Positions 60,601 through 64,000 of a stretch of DNA of 64,000 bases are shown piece after piece. The translations under genes and the position numbers were made by a program. Source of the DNA: Osedax frankpressi. Taxonomy: Eukaryota; Annelida; Polychaeta; Sabellida; Siboglinidae. Each line of letters opens with the position of its first letter. Position 1 is the stretch's first letter. Below the pieces are notes generated by a model. The model did not search any database, was not told the origin of the DNA, and was given only the letters and a program-made list of their open reading frames with translations. The stretch covers positions 1,402,009-1,466,008 of the forward strand of contig OZ038314.1 of NCBI GenBank assembly GCA_964035775.1, in the 5' to 3' direction.

Positions 60601-63600
60601 TAGTTATTTAAGTTATAGTTATTTAAGTTATAGTTATTTAAGTTATAGTTATTTAAGTTATAGTTATTTAAGTTATAGTTATTTAAGTTATAGTTATTTA
60701 ATTAATAGTTATTTAAGTTATAGTTATTTAAGTTATAGTTATTTAAGTTATAGTTATTTAAGTTATAGTTATTTAAGTTATAGTTATTTAAGTTATAGTT
60801 ATTTCATTTATGGTTATTTAAGTTATAGTTATTTAAGTTATAGTTATTTAAGTTATAGTTATTTAAGTTATAGTTATTTAAGTTATAGTTATTTAAGTTA
60901 TAGTTATTTAAGTTATAGTTATTTAATTAATAGTTATTTAAGTTATAGTTATTTAAGTTATAGTTATTTAAGTTATAGTTATTTAAGTTATAGTTATTTA
61001 AGTTATAGTTATTTAAGTTATAGTTATTTAAGTTATAGTTATTTAATTTATAGTTATTTAAGTTATAGTTATTTAAGTTATAGTTATTTAAGTTATAGTT
61101 ATTTAAGTTATAGTTATTTAAGTTATAGTTATTTAATTAATAGTTATTTAAGTTATAGTTATTTAAGTTATAGTTATTTAAGTTATAGTTATTTAAGTTA
61201 TAGTTATTTAAGTTATAGTTATTTAATTTATAGTTATTTAAGTTATAGTTATTTAAGTTATAGTTATTTAAGTTATAGTTATTTAAGTTATAGTTATTTA
61301 AGTTATAGTTATTTAAGTTATAGTTATTTAAGTTATAGTTATTTAATTAATAGTTATTTAAGTTATAGTTATTTAAGTTATAGTTATTTAAGTTATAGTT
61401 ATTTAAGTTATAGTTATTTAAGTTATAGTTATTTAATTTATAGTTATTTAAGTTATAGTTATTTAAGTTATAGTTATTTAAGTTATAGTTATTTAATTAA
61501 TAGTAATTTAAGTTATAGTAATTTAAGTTTAGTTATTTAATTTATAGTTATTTAAGTTATAGTTAATTAAGTTATCGTTAGTTAAGTTATAGTTATTTAA
61601 GTTATAGTTATTAAATTATAGTTATTTAAGTTATAGTTATTTAATTTATAGTTTTTTCATTTATGGTTATTATATTATAGTTATATAAATTATAGTTATT
61701 TAAGTTATAGTTATTTAAGTTATAGTTATTTAAGTTATAGTTATTTAAGTTATAGTTATTTAAGTTATAGTTATTTAAGTTATAGTTATTTAAGTTATAG
61801 TTATTTAAGTTATAGTTATTTAAGTTATAGTTATTTAATCAATAGTTATTTAAGTTATAGTTATTTAAGTTATAGTTATTTAAGTTATAGTTATTTAAGT
61901 TATAGTTATTTAAGTTATAGTTATTTAATTAATAGTTATTTAAGTTATAGTTATTTAAGTTATAGTTATTTAAGTTATAGTTATTTAAGTTATAGTTATT
62001 TAAGTTATAGTTATTTAAGTTATAGTTATTTAAGTTATAGTTATTTAAGTTATAGTTATTTAAATTTTAGTTATATAAGTTATAGTTATTGAATTTATAG
62101 TTATTTAATTTATATTTATTTAAGTTATAGTTATTTAAGTTATAGTTATTTAAGTTATAGTTATTTAAGTTATAGTTATTTAAGTTATAGTTATTTAAGT
62201 TATAGTTATTTAATTTATAGTTATTTAAGTTATAGTTATTTAAATTATAGTTATTTAAGTTATAGTTATTTAAGTTATAGTTATTTAAGTTATAGTTATT
62301 TAAGTTATAGTTATTTAATTAATAGTTATTTAAGTTATAGTTATTTAAGTTATAGTTATTTAAGTTATAGTTATTTAAGTTATAGTTATTTAAGTTATAG
62401 TTATTTAATTTATAGTTATTTAATTTATAGTTATTTAAGTTATAGTTATTTAAGTTATAGTTATTTAAGTTATAGTTATTTAAGTTATAGTTATTTAATT
62501 AATAGTAATTTAAGTTATAGTAATTTAAGTTTAGTTATTTAATTTATAGTTATTTAAGTTATAGTTAATTAAGTTATCGTTAGTTAAGTTATAGTTATTT
62601 AAGTTATAGTTATTAAATTATAGTTATTTAAGTTATAGTTATTTAATTTATAGTTTTTTCATTTATGGTTATTTAAGTTATAGTTATTTAAGTTATAGTT
62701 ATTTAAGTTATAGTTATTTAAGTTATAGTTATTTAAGTTATAGTTATTTAAGTTATAGTTATTTAATTAATAGTTATTTAAGTTATAGTTATTTAAGTTA
62801 TAGTTATTTAAGTTATAGTTATTTAAGTTATAGTTATTTAAGTTATAGTTATTTAATTTATAGTTATTTAAGTTATAGTTATTTAAGTTATAGTTATTTA
62901 AGTTATAGTTATTTAAGTTATAGTTATTTAAGTTATAGTTATTTAAGTTATAGTTATTTAATTAATAGTTATTTAAGTTATAGTTATTTAAGTTATAGTT
63001 ATTTAAGTTATAGTTATTTAAGTTATAGTTATTTAAGTTATAGTTATTTAAGTTACAGTTATTTAATTAATAGTTATTTAAGTTATAGTTATTTAAGTTA
63101 TAGTTATTTAAGTTATAGTTATTTAAGTTATAGTTATTTAAGTTATAGTTATTTAATTTATAGTTATTTAATTTATAGTTATTTAAGTTATAGTTATTTA
63201 AGTTATAGTTATTTAATTAATAGTAATTTAAGTTATAGTAATTTAAGTTTAGTTATTTAATTTATAGTTATTTAAGTTATAGTTAATTAAGTTATCGTTA
63301 GTTAAGTTATAGTTATTTAAGTTATAGTTATTAAATTATAGTTATTTAAGTTATAGTTATTTAATTTATAGTTTTTTCATTTATGGTTATTTAAGTTATA
63401 GTTATTTAAGTTATAGTTATTTAATTAATAGTTATTTAAGTTATAGTTATTTAAGTTATAGTTATTTAAGTTATAGTTATTTAAGTTATAGTTATTTAAG
63501 TTATAGTTATTTAAGTTATAGTTATTTAATTTATAGTTATTTAATTTATAGTTATTTAAGTTATAGTTATTTAAGTTATAGTTATTTAAGTTATAGTTAT

Positions 63601-64000
63601 TTAAGTTATAGTTATTTAATTAATAGTAATTTAAGTTATAGTAATTTAAGTTTAGTTATTTAATTTATAGTTATTTAAGTTATAGTTAATTAAGTTATCG
63701 TTAGTTAAGTTATAGTTATTTAAGTTATAGTTATTAAATTATAGTTATTTAAGTTATAGTTATTTAATTTATAGTTTTTTCATTTATGGTTATTATATTA
63801 TAGTTATATAAATTATAGTTATTTAAGTTATAGTTATTTAAGTTATAGTTATTTAAGTTATAGTTATTTAAGTTATAGTTATTTAAGTTATAGTTATTTA
63901 AGTTATAGTTATTTAAGTTATAGTTATTTAATTAATAGTTATTTAAGTTATAGTTATTTAAGTTATAGTTATTTAAGTTATAGTTATTTAAGTTATAGTT

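Larger units (their letters stand above)
22971..64000 (+). repeat. 15-bp satellite array, right arm (AAGTTATAGTTATTT)n
   Basis: The same satellite resumes in the same orientation directly after the LINE tail and runs off the right edge, about 2,730 monomers. The 178-bp cassette continues throughout. From about 34.3 kb a second diagnostic cassette appears, with TTATAATTATTT, AATTTTAGTTATAT and TTATTGAATTT variants. Between 42.6 and 57.2 kb there are eight runs made only of the AATTTATAGTTATTT variant. The composition of the array therefore changes along its length, as expected from local unequal exchange and segmental duplication. Nothing resembling a gene, RNA gene or second transposon was seen in this 41-kb stretch. 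Confidence 0.97.

Noticed and set aside
1-64000. CRISPR array
   Set aside because: Units are directly adjacent 15-bp monomers with no unique spacers, and the LINE shows a eukaryotic host.

Overview
This window is almost entirely satellite DNA. About 59.8 kb of the 64 kb is one short-period tandem array with a 15-bp monomer, AAGTTATAGTTATTT, all in the same orientation. It is interrupted once, at about 18784-22970, by a 4.19-kb non-LTR retrotransposon (LINE) in the + orientation. No host gene, tRNA, rRNA or CRISPR array is visible. The array runs off both ends of the window, so this is the interior of a larger heterochromatic block. The host is a eukaryote and most likely an arthropod, probably an insect. 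The evidence is the LINE type (PHD-finger ORF1 plus a CR1/L2-like ORF2), its Inr+DPE internal promoter as used by insect jockey-like elements, and its very A+T-rich codon use. I cannot name the species.

Layout. 1-18783 is satellite with higher-order structure. A recurrent 12-monomer cassette (178 bp, first full copy 256-433) carries nearly all rare variants and ends in TTTTTTCATTTATGG or TTTTTTCATTAATGG. 18784-18904 is the LINE 5' UTR with its promoter. 18905-19972 is ORF1, 19973-22777 is ORF2, and 22778-22970 is the 3' UTR with a stem-loop, an AATAAA and a four-copy TCAAT tail. 22971-64000 is satellite again. From about 34 kb a second cassette appears, and from about 42.6 kb there are pure runs of the AATTTATAGTTATTT variant. 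I located about 88 cassette end signatures by eye. Their spacing shows nested segmental duplications of roughly 0.97, 1.63, 2.08, 2.40, 3.2, 5.2 and 5.4 kb. Another, about 5.0 kb net of the LINE, brackets the insertion.

How the LINE parts work together. Transcription should start at the Inr at the element's first bases. ORF1 (PHD finger, coiled-coil-prone segment, Asn-rich tail) would bind RNA or partners. ORF2 (AP-like endonuclease plus reverse transcriptase) would nick target DNA and copy the RNA from its 3' end. Both ORFs are open, and the element looks full length and recent. ORF2 has no ATG upstream of its endonuclease motifs. It lies in the same frame as ORF1, separated by a single UGA in the context UGA-CUAG, the known efficient readthrough context. 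This strongly suggests that ORF2 is made as an ORF1-ORF2 readthrough fusion, and it is the most interesting mechanistic point in the window.
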